A DNA stretch of 7,892 nucleotides from the NCBI GenBank assembly GCA_028679775.1, contig JAJRAX010000133.1, positions 1 to 7,892 on the forward strand, in the 5' to 3' direction. Below the pieces are notes generated by a model. The model was not told the origin of the DNA. It was given only the letters and a program-made list of their open reading frames with translations, and made no database searches. Numbering within the stretch: the stretch's first letter is position 1; every line of letters begins with the position of its first letter. Shown piece by piece: positions 1 through 6,586 of the stretch. The stretch is from Methanothrix sp. (GTDB lineage: Archaea; Halobacteriota; Methanosarcinia; Methanotrichales; Methanotrichaceae). The position numbers and the translations under genes were made by a program.

Positions 1-1073
1 GGGCTTCCGATCGGCTGGCCGGAGATGATCACCGAGCAGTTTGAGGTGCCTCCCCTCTGCTCCGGACCGTAATCCGGATAGTAGGATACAGCTCGCCCGC
101 ATCCAAAACCCGCCTGGGCCAGAGAGAGGCCGAGGCTGAGCACGCCCTGACCGCCAAACCCAGCGATCTTGACGCCCTTGGCCGCAAACTCCGGATCCTT
201 CACAAACTCAACGCAGACCCCGCTGTCGCAACCAAAGATCTTGTCCAGCGACTCCTTGGAGAAGTCGCTCTTCGCTCGGCTTATCGGCTGAGCTGCCGCG
301 GAGTTGTCCCGGAATTTCTTCAGTGGAAACTCCTTTTCCATCTGCTCATTCAGGAACTTGGTGATGCCCTGCACATTCATTCGAAGGATGGTAGGACACG
401 GACTGAGCAGCTCCACAAAGGCATAACCCAACTTGTCCCTCTGAATTTCCAGGGCCTTTCTCACAGCCCGGCGAGCCTTTCGGATGTGCTCTATGTCTGA
501 TAGAGATGCCCTCTCGATGAAAACAGGTGCCCGGAGGGTATCGAGCAGCTCGCAGATATGAATGGGGTATCCCTGATCCTTTGGGTCGCGCCCGTCAGGC
601 GTTGTGGCCGTTACCTCGCCAATCAACGTCGTGGGCGCCATCTGCCCCCCGGTCATGCCGTAGACGCTGTTGTTGACGAAGAACACAGCCAGCTTCTCGC
701 CCCGGTTGGCAGCCTGAATGGTCTCATTGAGGCCGATGGAGCCCAGGTCCCCGTCACCCTGATAAGAGATCACTATGGCATTGTCCTCTGCCCTGGATAT
801 ACCTGTGGCAATGGCCGGAGCCCTGCCGTGGGCTGCCTGCACATGCCCGCAGTCCAGATAGTAGTATGCGAAGACTGAGCAGCCCACAGGACTTATGACC
901 ACACAGCGATCCTGAATGCCGAGGTCTGCCATAGCCTCGCCTATGAGCTTATGCAAAACGCCGTGCCCGCAGCCCGGACAGTAATGAGTGGCGGTCGGCG
1001 CAGCTCCACCCTTTCTCGGAAACTGGGCATACATTCCGGGATGCCCGCCCAAAACCCGCTCTTTAGCCGCCAT
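1..1073 (-). CDS. vorA: 2-oxoacid:ferredoxin oxidoreductase, fused beta-gamma subunit (VorA-like), 3' end cut by window
   Basis: This is the thiamine-diphosphate (TPP) catalytic subunit of a 2-oxoacid:ferredoxin oxidoreductase, joined to the gamma domain. My reading from ATG 1073 gives 357 codons without a stop before the window edge. The beta part (about 1-250) has YCPGCGHG (31-38) and four cysteines at the places expected for the proximal 4Fe-4S cluster: C32, C35, C65 and C226 (in SPCPT). It also has the TPP/Mg motif GDGD (106-109) with [11 protein letters not shown] (134-144). After a linker (about 255-298) the gamma domain begins with [13 protein letters not shown] and [15 protein letters not shown] gamma domain is usually about 180 residues, so over 100 are missing here. 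The start directly abuts the alpha stop (TAG then ATG) and has a strong ribosome site, GGGGAGGTGG, 5 nt upstream. The linker carries an extra cysteine pair (C282, C287) of unknown meaning. The enzyme class is near certain; the VorA name rests on its VorB-type partner. Confidence 0.93.
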   Translation of the reverse strand, partial: MAAKERVLGGHPGMYAQFPRKGGAAPTATHYCPGCGHGVLHKLIGEAMADLGIQDRCVVISPVGCSVFAYYYLDCGHVQAAHGRAPAIATGISRAEDNAIVISYQGDGDLGSIGLNETIQAANRGEKLAVFFVNNSVYGMTGGQMAPTTLIGEVTATTPDGRDPKDQGYPIHICELLDTLRAPVFIERASLSDIEHIRKARRAVRKALEIQRDKLGYAFVELLSPCPTILRMNVQGITKFLNEQMEKEFPLKKFRDNSAAAQPISRAKSDFSKESLDKIFGCDSGVCVEFVKDPEFAAKGVKIAGFGGQGVLSLGLSLAQAGFGCGRAVSYYPDYGPEQRGGTSNCSVIISGQPIGS

Positions 1074-2117
1074 CTAAGCCACCTCCCCGATCTTATCCAT
1101 GATTGAATCGAGCCTGATCAAATTTCCGCCGTAGCGACAGACCAGCTCTACCTGCCGGCAGCCCGTGGCAAGGCGAATGTCTTCTCTCATCTGTCCGTCG
1201 CTCATCTCCACTGAAATGAATTTAGCCCCGCGCTCAGCAAGAGCCCGGAGGTCCTTCTCAGGGAACGGATAAAGCGAGATTGGCCTGAAGAGACCGGCCT
1301 TGATGCCCTCCTTCCTGGCGGCATCCACTGCCGACCTGGCTATCCGGCTACTGATGCCGTAGGAGACGAGAACGACCTTTGCATCCTCAAGCCGGTATCC
1401 CTCATAAGCAGTCTCATTCTCTTTGATGCGCTCGTACTTGGCCTGCAGCTTGTAGTTATGCTTCTCCATCTCATCAAAGTTGAGCATAATCGATGTCACT
1501 AGGTTTCCTCTGGTCTCAGCACAACCTGCGACCGCCCAATTTGTGTCAATCTCTGGAGCCAGTGCCGTTTTCGGAAACTGCAGGGGCTCGACCATGTGAC
1601 CCAGCACTCCATCTGCTAAAATCACCACAGGATTTCGGTACTTGAAGGCCAGCTCAAAACCCTTCATGGTGAGGTCGCACATCTCCTGGACGCTCGCCGG
1701 GGCAAGCACTATGTTGTGGTAGCATCCGTGCCCTCCTCCCTTGCAGGCCTGATTGTAGTCCGACTGCTCAGGTCCGATGTTGCCGAGTCCAGGTCCCGCC
1801 CGACAGATATCGACGATCACACAGGGCAGCTCTGCTCCTGCGATGTAAGTTATGCCCTCCTGCTTAAGGCTCATTCCAGGTCCTGAGGAGGCCCCCAAAA
1901 CCCGGTGCCCAGCAGTTGCTGCTCCGTAGACCATATTGATCGCCGCCTCTTCAGATTCAGCCTGAACGAACTTGCGGCCTAACTTGGGGAAGAAGCGAGA
2001 GGCTTCCTGGAGTATCTCACTCGCAGGAGTAATTGGATAGCCAAAGAAGCAGTCGCATCCTGCATAAAGAGCTCCTACGATCACAGCGCTGTTTCCGTCA
2101 ATTAGTTGAGATGTCAT
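1074..2117 (-). CDS. vorB: 2-oxoacid:ferredoxin oxidoreductase alpha subunit, VorB type
   Basis: This is the alpha subunit (pyrimidine-binding half of the TPP site) of a 2-ketoisovalerate-type ferredoxin oxidoreductase, 347 residues, which is full length for VorB proteins. Visible family signatures are [10 protein letters not shown] (26-35), the AESEEAA segment (53-59) that contributes the TPP-activating Glu, and ASSGPG (76-81). The [19 protein letters not shown] segment (106-124) is typical of the VorB subgroup rather than pyruvate enzymes. A KGGGHG motif follows at 126-131. The start is ATG 2117, two nt after the synthetase stop, with a G6 ribosome-site-like run 8 nt upstream. The TAG stop abuts the beta-gamma start, so translation is probably coupled. 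It would work with the beta-gamma protein and the ferredoxin domain fused to the synthetase. Substrate is inferred: branched-chain 2-oxoacids are most likely, with aryl-2-oxoacids possible. Confidence 0.92.
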   Translation of the reverse strand: MTSQLIDGNSAVIVGALYAGCDCFFGYPITPASEILQEASRFFPKLGRKFVQAESEEAAINMVYGAATAGHRVLGASSGPGMSLKQEGITYIAGAELPCVIVDICRAGPGLGNIGPEQSDYNQACKGGGHGCYHNIVLAPASVQEMCDLTMKGFELAFKYRNPVVILADGVLGHMVEPLQFPKTALAPEIDTNWAVAGCAETRGNLVTSIMLNFDEMEKHNYKLQAKYERIKENETAYEGYRLEDAKVVLVSYGISSRIARSAVDAARKEGIKAGLFRPISLYPFPEKDLRALAERGAKFISVEMSDGQMREDIRLATGCRQVELVCRYGGNLIRLDSIMDKIGEVA

Positions 2118-2119
2118 CT

Positions 2120-4027
2120 TCAGTTCCCCCCATTGTTGCCGTTCTTCTCTTTATGGGGCACGTGCACCTCAATGGCCAGCGGCTCAGGACAGGTGTAGTA
2201 GCATGCCCCGCAGCCGATGCAGCCGTCGCCTGAATAAACCACAAAATGATAGCCGCGATCATTCAGCTCTGTGCCCATCTTCAGAACATTTGCCGAACAG
2301 GCCACGATGCACCTCTCGCAGGCCTTGCATTCCAGGGTATTGATGAGCGGATAGGGCTTGTCCTTGTCCCTGATCTCTACTCGCCGGATCTTGCCGCTGA
2401 TGGTCTTTGGCAGCTCAGGAACGAACTCGATGATTCTCGGATATTTGTAGGGTGCAGTGACCTTCTTGACGTGGTCCTGCAGCTCTTTTTTCAGAGCATC
2501 AGAGGGGGTATGTCCCTGGGTGAGGACAATTGTTGCCTTTACAACCTGTCCACGGATTGGATCAGGCACTCCGGTGATGGCCACCTCCAATACGGCAGGA
2601 TGAGTCATGAGGGCGCTTTCAACCTCAAATGGTCCCACCCGGTACCCAGAGCTTTTGATCATGTCATCAGTTCTGCCCACGAACCAGAAGTATCCGTCCT
2701 CATCTCTCCAGGCGGTGTCTCCGGTATGGTAGTAATCATCATGCCAGGTCTTCTTGGTCTTATCAGGATCTGAATGATAATCGGTAAAGAGGCCGACAGG
2801 CTTGCCCTTGTCAGTCCTTATCACAATCTCGCCCTCTTCGCCCACCTCACAAACCTTATCATTTTTGCCAACCAGCACGATATCAAATCCAGGTGCAGGC
2901 TTGCCCATGGAGCCAGGCTTGGGATTCATCCAGGGATAGTTGGCGATGCAGACCACGGTCTCAGTCTGGCCGAACCCTTCCATGAGCCGCAGCCCGGTGG
3001 TCTTGAGAAAGCTCTCATAGACGCTCGCATTGAGCGGCTCTCCGGCAGTGACAGCATACTTAAGTTTGGAAAAGTCGTATCTGGACATGTCGCTCTTAAT
3101 CATGAATCGGAATATGGTCGGCGGCGCGCAAAAAGTGGTCACTCCGTATTTTCCCATCTCGTCCATCATCCGTCCGGCGTCAAATCGATCATAATCATAG
3201 ACGAAAACCGCGGTGCCGGCCAGCCACTGGCCAAATATCTTGCCCCAAGCGCACTTGGCCCATCCAGAATCGGCTACAGTGTAATGCAGCCCGTCGTCCT
3301 CCACATTCTGCCAGTACTTAGCGGTGAGGATATGGCCCAGAGGATACATCTGATCGTGTTTGACCATCTTCGGATAGCCGGTAGTTCCGGATGTGAAGTA
3401 TGCGAGCAGAATGTCCTCATTTCTGGTGGCCTGCTCCCCCGTAGGTCGGACAAAATCAGCCGACGCTTTCTCAAGCTCTGCATCGAAGTTGATCCAGCCC
3501 TCCCGCATAATATCGATGCCCCCTACCAGTACCTTGACTATGGAAATATCGCCAAGCGTCTTGTGGGCGGCATCGAACTCCGCCGGCACATCGTTCTCGG
3601 CGATGCAGACTATCATCTTCAAATCAGCCTTCTTGATGCGATAGACGAAGTCCTTGGCCTTCATCATGTGCGTGGAGGGGATGGAGATGACACCGATCTT
3701 GTTCAATCCCACCATGCAGACCCAGAATTCCCAACGGCTTTTCAGGGTGAGCATGACAGTGTCACCCTTCTTGAGGCCGTATTTCGAGAACATGTTTGCG
3801 GCTTTATCACTCAAGATCTTGAGATCTTTGAAGGTGATGATCTTCTCCTCACCGCAATCGTTGCACCAGACCAGAGCGCGTTTTGTTGGACTTTCTCTGG
3901 CGTAGGCATCAACTACATCATAAGCAAAATTGAAGTTCTCGGGAACTTGGATCTTCAGGTTTTCCTTAAAGTCCTCATATGACTTGTAATCCACCCGAGA
4001 GACGAACCTGGATAATAGTGACGACAT
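2120..4027 (-). CDS. AMP-forming acyl-CoA synthetase fused to a two-[4Fe-4S] ferredoxin (VorC/delta-like) domain
   Basis: Residues 1-556 form an ANL-family acyl-CoA synthetase of the medium-chain type, which converts carboxylate, ATP and CoA to acyl-CoA, AMP and PPi. Visible motifs are [11 protein letters not shown] (210-220), MEGFGQTET (349-357), YYHTGD (432-437), [20 protein letters not shown] (451-470) and PKTISGK, whose K546 is the adenylation lysine. Straight after the usual C-terminus comes a ferredoxin domain. Its cluster cysteines are C567, C570, C573, C577 and C603, C606, C609, C613. The domain also has NDRGYHFVV and CPEPLAIEV, as in delta subunits of 2-oxoacid oxidoreductases. There is no ATG, GTG or TTG in frame between K546 and C567, so the ferredoxin is not separately started. 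The ATG at 4027 has GAGGA 7 nt upstream. The first cluster ends CS rather than the common CP. Likely substrates are branched-chain or aryl acids, by analogy with methanogen 2-methylbutyryl-CoA synthetases and the VorB neighbour; this is inference. Confidence 0.94.
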   Translation of the reverse strand: MSSLLSRFVSRVDYKSYEDFKENLKIQVPENFNFAYDVVDAYARESPTKRALVWCNDCGEEKIITFKDLKILSDKAANMFSKYGLKKGDTVMLTLKSRWEFWVCMVGLNKIGVISIPSTHMMKAKDFVYRIKKADLKMIVCIAENDVPAEFDAAHKTLGDISIVKVLVGGIDIMREGWINFDAELEKASADFVRPTGEQATRNEDILLAYFTSGTTGYPKMVKHDQMYPLGHILTAKYWQNVEDDGLHYTVADSGWAKCAWGKIFGQWLAGTAVFVYDYDRFDAGRMMDEMGKYGVTTFCAPPTIFRFMIKSDMSRYDFSKLKYAVTAGEPLNASVYESFLKTTGLRLMEGFGQTETVVCIANYPWMNPKPGSMGKPAPGFDIVLVGKNDKVCEVGEEGEIVIRTDKGKPVGLFTDYHSDPDKTKKTWHDDYYHTGDTAWRDEDGYFWFVGRTDDMIKSSGYRVGPFEVESALMTHPAVLEVAITGVPDPIRGQVVKATIVLTQGHTPSDALKKELQDHVKKVTAPYKYPRIIEFVPELPKTISGKIRRVEIRDKDKPYPLINTLECKACERCIVACSANVLKMGTELNDRGYHFVVYSGDGCIGCGACYYTCPEPLAIEVHVPHKEKNGNNGGN

Positions 4028-4050
4028 TTTTAAATCCTCTTTCTCTTCTC

Positions 4051-4599
4051 CTACATGACCACAGCCAGTATCTTCACCGGCATATCGTTTAAGGCTTCCA
4101 TATAGTGATCATAAGACGCATCGAAGAATATGGAGTCTCCAGCGTTCAGCACAACATCGTTCTCATTGATGGTGAGCTTGAGAGATCCCTCCAGCACATA
4201 CTCGAACTCCTGGCCCGGATGACTGTAAAATGACGGACTGCCTTTTTTGGGGTCGATGGTCACGATAAAGGGCTCTGCCTTTTTGTGTGCGAACTTTCTG
4301 GCCAGGCTTTGGTAGAGATATTGCTTTCTGCGCTCCACCTCTACCGCCTCACCCTTCCGGGTAACGGTGAATATGCTCATCTTGGACTCCTCGCCCGTGA
4401 GCAAGAGACCGGTATCAACGTTCAGCTTTCGCGCAATGCCAATGAGAATGCTTGCGGGAATATCCAGCTTTCCATCTTCATAGCAGTTGTATGTATCAAC
4501 AGGCACTTTGAGGTGCTCTGCCATTTCCTCGGACGATACCCGATTTAGTTCCCTCAGCTCACGCAGACGTGAACCGATTTCTTCAAGCTTCTCCTTCAT
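4051..4599 (-). CDS. XRE-type HTH regulator with C-terminal cupin domain
   Basis: This is a 182-residue DNA-binding regulator and first gene of the operon. Counting from ATG 4599, the N-terminal part (about 5-65) is an XRE-type helix-turn-helix: [20 protein letters not shown], then [13 protein letters not shown], then a third conserved stretch, [23 protein letters not shown]. The C-terminal part (about 105-180) is a cupin_2 beta-barrel, seen in [20 protein letters not shown] and [20 protein letters not shown]. Such proteins usually bind a small effector in the cupin. An in-frame ATG at 4605 would add two residues, but the ribosome site GAGGA (4606-4610) abuts it and lies 6 nt before ATG 4599, so the latter is preferred. 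The synthetase starts 23 nt after the stop. Local control of the acid-activation operon, probably sensing the acid or its CoA ester, is inferred from position. Confidence 0.9.
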   Translation of the reverse strand: MKEKLEEIGSRLRELRELNRVSSEEMAEHLKVPVDTYNCYEDGKLDIPASILIGIARKLNVDTGLLLTGEESKMSIFTVTRKGEAVEVERRKQYLYQSLARKFAHKKAEPFIVTIDPKKGSPSFYSHPGQEFEYVLEGSLKLTINENDVVLNAGDSIFFDASYDHYMEALNDMPVKILAVVM

Positions 4600-4627
4600 G
4601 GTCATTCCTCAGCGCATTTTCCTTAGC

Positions 4628-4653
4628 ATGGCCCATAGAAGATGCCGGGCCAT
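4628..4653. promoter_or_regulatory. Candidate operator: inverted repeat ATGGCCC-N12-GGGCCAT
   Basis: Two perfect 7-bp arms (4628-4634 and 4647-4653) are 19 bp apart start to start. They lie just downstream of the predicted operon start point and 29 bp upstream of the regulator's ATG. This is a usual place for an archaeal repressor site, so autoregulation by the HTH-cupin protein is a reasonable guess. Binding is not shown by sequence. Confidence 0.4.
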
Positions 4654-4679
4654 AGGTAATGTGCAGGATTGTGACTGCC

Positions 4680-4697
4680 TCATATGCATATTTTAAT
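4680..4697 (-). promoter_or_regulatory. Candidate TATA promoter of the regulator-synthetase-Vor operon
   Basis: On the minus strand, GATTAAAATATGCATAT is the only good A/T-rich box between the upstream T-tracts and the regulator. A start about 25 nt further on (near 4665) would leave a leader of about 65 nt. The box includes the 10-bp palindrome ATATGCATAT (4682-4691), which might also be a protein site. Confidence 0.4.
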
Positions 4698-4729
4698 CTA
4701 TCTCAAAAGGATGGCCGCATTTACCCTGC

Positions 4730-4750
4730 AAAAAAAAGGTTAGAAAAAAA
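4730..4750 (-). terminator. Double oligo-T terminator on the minus strand
   Basis: Read on the minus strand, this is T7 (4744-4750), a six-nt spacer, then T8 (4730-4737). T-tracts are the main archaeal termination signal. The pair lies about 35 nt upstream of the operon's TATA box and would stop readthrough from the small CxxC gene. If it is that gene's terminator, its 3' untranslated region is about 345 nt. Confidence 0.5.
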
Positions 4751-5095
4751 CAGGCCTGCAAAACTATCATAATTAAGCATTGAAAAAGTGAACCGCAGGA
4801 TTTTGGAGAAATCAATCAGAATAATCGTTCGAAATGCGCATGATCTCTCGATATCATCCCCCGAAAGAAGATGCACGCATTGTCGAAATTGTAATTCTTT
4901 AATGATCTGTATAGAATATCAATACCAGGGGGACAATATAAAGAAATGTCTCTTAAATTATTAATATAAATAACATATCAGACGCTCCTGCATAGGGACC
5001 TGCCACCAATACTCAATTCGCGAAGACGGGGCGTCTGTAGATCAAGCGGTTGTCGGATTCATTATAATAATCAATATTGGTCCGGTGCAGGCCCC
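4751..5095. other. 345-nt intergenic stretch without a supported gene
   Basis: No credible reading frame lies here. It contains an A/T-rich TATA-like element (about 4959-4972) readable on either strand. It also holds C5/G5 runs that could pair (4858-4862 with 4928-4932), and two alternative hairpins sharing one arm (see 4979-5037). It would be the 3' untranslated region of the small CxxC gene if that transcript runs to the T-tracts. A separate small RNA is possible but unsupported. Confidence 0.4.
4979..5037. repeat. Inverted repeat with two competing pairings
   Basis: CAGACGC (4979-4985) is perfectly complementary to GCGTCTG (5031-5037). AGACG (5024-5028) can instead pair with CGTCT (5032-5036) across a three-base loop. 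Both cannot form at once. The element lies 60-115 nt beyond the stop of the small minus-strand gene. Confidence 0.5.
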
Positions 5096-5461
5096 TCATG
5101 AGGTCCAGTCATCCTCATCAAGCCAAGATTGGGCCTTTTTTTTAAGGCTTGTCTGAGTTTTGTTGGCAGTCCTTGAAGCGGAATTGGCGGACCTAGATCG
5201 ATAGCGAGTGTTTCCTCGCATCAGATTGTAAGCGATCTCTGGATCTATGTTGTACTTTTTCAGATAAGCTTCCTTGGAGAGATGCTCGCCCATTCCGGAG
5301 ATGTAGATAGGCTCTCCGACAATCGGGGTAATCTTCCCGGCTGGCAAAATCCATTCGAAGCCCTGTGGAAGCACACATTGCAGCCAGTCACCGTTGCTCC
5401 CAACCACTTCATTTGATGCTTGGTTAACCACGCCGCAATTTTTGCAGACGAACTTCTTCAT
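5096..5461 (-). CDS. Small hypothetical protein with N-terminal CxxC
   Basis: I do not recognise this 121-residue protein. It opens with MKKFVCKNCG, so C6 and C9 form a CxxC like half a zinc ribbon. One further cysteine (C29, in LQCVLPQGFEW) is present, but the second CxxC of a full zinc ribbon is absent. The middle has a hydrophobic, Gly/Pro-rich stretch (WILPAGKITPIVGEPIYISG) and then KEAYLKKYNIDPEIAYNLM. The tail is basic and Ser/Thr-rich (RYRSRSANSASRTANKTQT) and ends with acidic WLDEDDW. TTG 5476 and GTG 5470 are possible starts, but GGTGA lies 5 nt before ATG 5461, so that ATG is preferred. It has a strong own promoter and stands alone on its strand. The stop overlaps the palindrome CCTCATGAGG. 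It could be a small metal- or nucleic-acid-binding protein, but that is a guess. Confidence 0.75.
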   Translation of the reverse strand: MKKFVCKNCGVVNQASNEVVGSNGDWLQCVLPQGFEWILPAGKITPIVGEPIYISGMGEHLSKEAYLKKYNIDPEIAYNLMRGNTRYRSRSANSASRTANKTQTSLKKKAQSWLDEDDWTS

Positions 5462-5499
5462 ATCACTCACCTTCAATCAGCTAAATAGGTTCATAACGG

Positions 5500-5515
5500 T
5501 ATATATAATTTACTT
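5500..5515 (-). promoter_or_regulatory. TATA promoter of the small CxxC gene
   Basis: The minus strand reads AGTAAATTATATATA, a purine-rich BRE-like stretch followed by a strong TATA box (5500-5509). A start about 25 nt downstream falls near 5480, giving a leader of about 20 nt that still includes the ribosome site GGTGA. Confidence 0.65.
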
Positions 5516-5530
5516 AACAAATAATTTGTT
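5516..5530. promoter_or_regulatory. Candidate operator: perfect 7+1+7 inverted repeat between divergent promoters
   Basis: AACAAAT-A-ATTTGTT has two perfect 7-bp arms around one base. It lies directly upstream of the BRE/TATA of the minus-strand gene and 15 bp before the plus-strand TATA box, so one bound protein could affect both. A/T-rich DNA makes chance palindromes more likely. Confidence 0.4.
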
Positions 5531-5545
5531 TGACAGGACATCATT

Positions 5546-5555
5546 TTTTATATAA
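5546..5555 (+). promoter_or_regulatory. TATA box, plus strand, probable promoter of the rhodanese unit
   Basis: TTTTATATAA is a good archaeal TATA box. A start about 25 nt on (near 5577) would give the rhodanese gene a leader of about 245 nt. A weaker box, ACTATATTT (5754-5762), closer to the gene would give a leader near 40 nt, so the real start point is open. Confidence 0.5.
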
Positions 5556-5576
5556 GTATAATGAATATTATATTCT

Positions 5577-5821
5577 CAAAGCAAAATGAATTGTGCCCCG
5601 CCCAGATTACTTTCACCCTGCTGCATAGCTATATATTGCTCCAGATCTATTACCACATTACTTGGTTTGCTGCCCGCCGTCAAAAAGACACAAGCAGCGC
5701 GCACAAAACCACAAAAAGCAATTGGCATGGGATCACATGCCATCGATGCATGGACTATATTTGTTCTTGCCCTCAGGCTAACGCTTGAGGCAGATTATGA
5801 TACCAGAGAAGGCGTTTGAAA
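5577..5821 (+). other. Long leader region with two hairpins upstream of the rhodanese gene
   Basis: There is no convincing gene here. Two hairpins are clear: TGGCATG-N6-CATGCCA (5723-5742, 7 bp) and CCTCAGGC-TAAC-GCTTGAGG (5771-5790, 8 bp with one G-U pair). The second ends 15 nt before the ribosome site GAGAAGG (5806-5812). Two overlapping frames of 75-77 codons lack ribosome sites and protein-like character. Confidence 0.45.
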
Positions 5822-6457
5822 ATGATATCGAGAAGTTTGCTTTACAGATCAATGGCGCTAGCTTGCCTTGTGTTTCTAGCTTGCTCCATTGCCACAAGTC
5901 AATCGAACAGTGGATATGTCGATCCGGCTGTAACTGAATTGAAGAACCAGGTGCTGCAAGAGGAGAAGAAGTACACAGGCAGCTATAAGGGTGAACCCTG
6001 GGCGACCTCATCGCTAAATGATTCCAATATAAAAGCAGCCGCTGCCCAGACTATTTCTGCAGCTCAGATTGCTGCGGGACAGGCTTCGTCATCTAATTAC
6101 ATGGCCAAGACAGACTCCTTCCTGAAAGCGGCGGCTGGCAATGGATATTATATCTTGAGTGTATCTGAATTCATCGCTAAAAGCGCAGCAGAAGCGAACT
6201 GGGCTATAGTTGATATCAGGCCAGCACAGCTCTACTCAATAGGACACATCGCCGGGGCAATTAACATACCCCTGGAAAATCTGATATCGCAGATGGGCAT
6301 GATTCCAGCCGGCAAGAAGGTTGCCGTCTATTGTTCTGCCGACACAAATGCCGCATTGGCCGTTCAGACCCTGAGGGTCTATGACGATCGCGAGGCATTT
6401 GTCTTGTCTGGTGGAGTTGCCGCCTGGCAAGCAGCAGGAATGCCTCTCGCCACATAG
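5822..6457 (+). CDS. Exported or membrane-anchored rhodanese-domain protein
   Basis: The protein has 211 residues. The N-terminus (1-27) is a signal-like segment: basic start with R4 and R9, then hydrophobic ALACLVFLACSIA. Cysteine 21 after FLA could be a lipid anchor, though the lipobox is imperfect. Residues 28-105 are a Gln/Ala/Ser-rich region without a family I recognise. Residues about 109-210 are a rhodanese domain: DIRP (131-134), GHIAGAINIPLENL (141-154), the candidate catalytic C171 in VYCSADTNAA, and SGGVAAWQAAGMPL (196-209). The loop CSADTN lacks the Arg/Gly of classic CRxGxR rhodaneses, so the sulfur substrate is uncertain. ATG 5822 is preferred over TTG 5816 because GAGAAGG lies 9 nt before the ATG and only 3 before the TTG. 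It probably handles persulfide or another thiol chemistry outside the membrane; nothing nearby points to a specific partner. Confidence 0.88.
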   Translation: MISRSLLYRSMALACLVFLACSIATSQSNSGYVDPAVTELKNQVLQEEKKYTGSYKGEPWATSSLNDSNIKAAAAQTISAAQIAAGQASSSNYMAKTDSFLKAAAGNGYYILSVSEFIAKSAAEANWAIVDIRPAQLYSIGHIAGAINIPLENLISQMGMIPAGKKVAVYCSADTNAALAVQTLRVYDDREAFVLSGGVAAWQAAGMPLAT

Positions 6458-6467
6458 ATCGTGCCTG

Positions 6468-6486
6468 TTTTTCTTGCTCTTTTTTT
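6468..6486 (+). terminator. Oligo-T terminator after the rhodanese gene
   Basis: T5 (6468-6472) and T7 (6480-6486) follow the TAG stop by 10-30 nt without a stable hairpin, as is usual for archaeal termination. They separate this unit from the next promoter. Confidence 0.6.
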
Positions 6487-6549
6487 GCCATTCTTCAGCA
6501 GACGATATTGCTGGCAATCTCATCATATCTTAATAATTTTTTCTCGATC

Positions 6550-6563
6550 GTAAAAGTTATAAA
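6550..6563 (+). promoter_or_regulatory. BRE/TATA promoter of the surface-protein gene
   Basis: GTAAAAG (BRE-like, 6550-6556) is followed by TTATAAA (6557-6563). The expected start point, about 25 nt from the box centre, is near 6585, at or within two bases of the ATG. Confidence 0.6.
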
Positions 6564-6586
6564 CTTTAAAAAATATCTGTTTATGT

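Noticed and set aside
558..878. Plus-strand 106-codon frame
   Set aside because: It lies opposite the beta subunit's TPP-binding region, whose motifs are intact on the minus strand.
2246..3982. Long plus-strand open frames (175 and 402 codons) opposite the synthetase gene
   Set aside because: They are antisense to a gene with full family motifs, and their translations show no recognisable domains.
5028..5095. tRNA-like stretch on the plus strand (GGGGC/GCCCC ends, D-arm-like TAGATCAAGCGGTT)
   Set aside because: It lacks a T-arm with the GTTCRANTC pattern, is too short, and its anticodon stem has a mismatch. The resemblance is probably chance.
5561..5819. Two overlapping plus-strand frames of 75 and 77 codons before the rhodanese gene
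   Set aside because: Neither has a ribosome site, both overlap clear hairpins, and the composition is not protein-like. Treated as leader.
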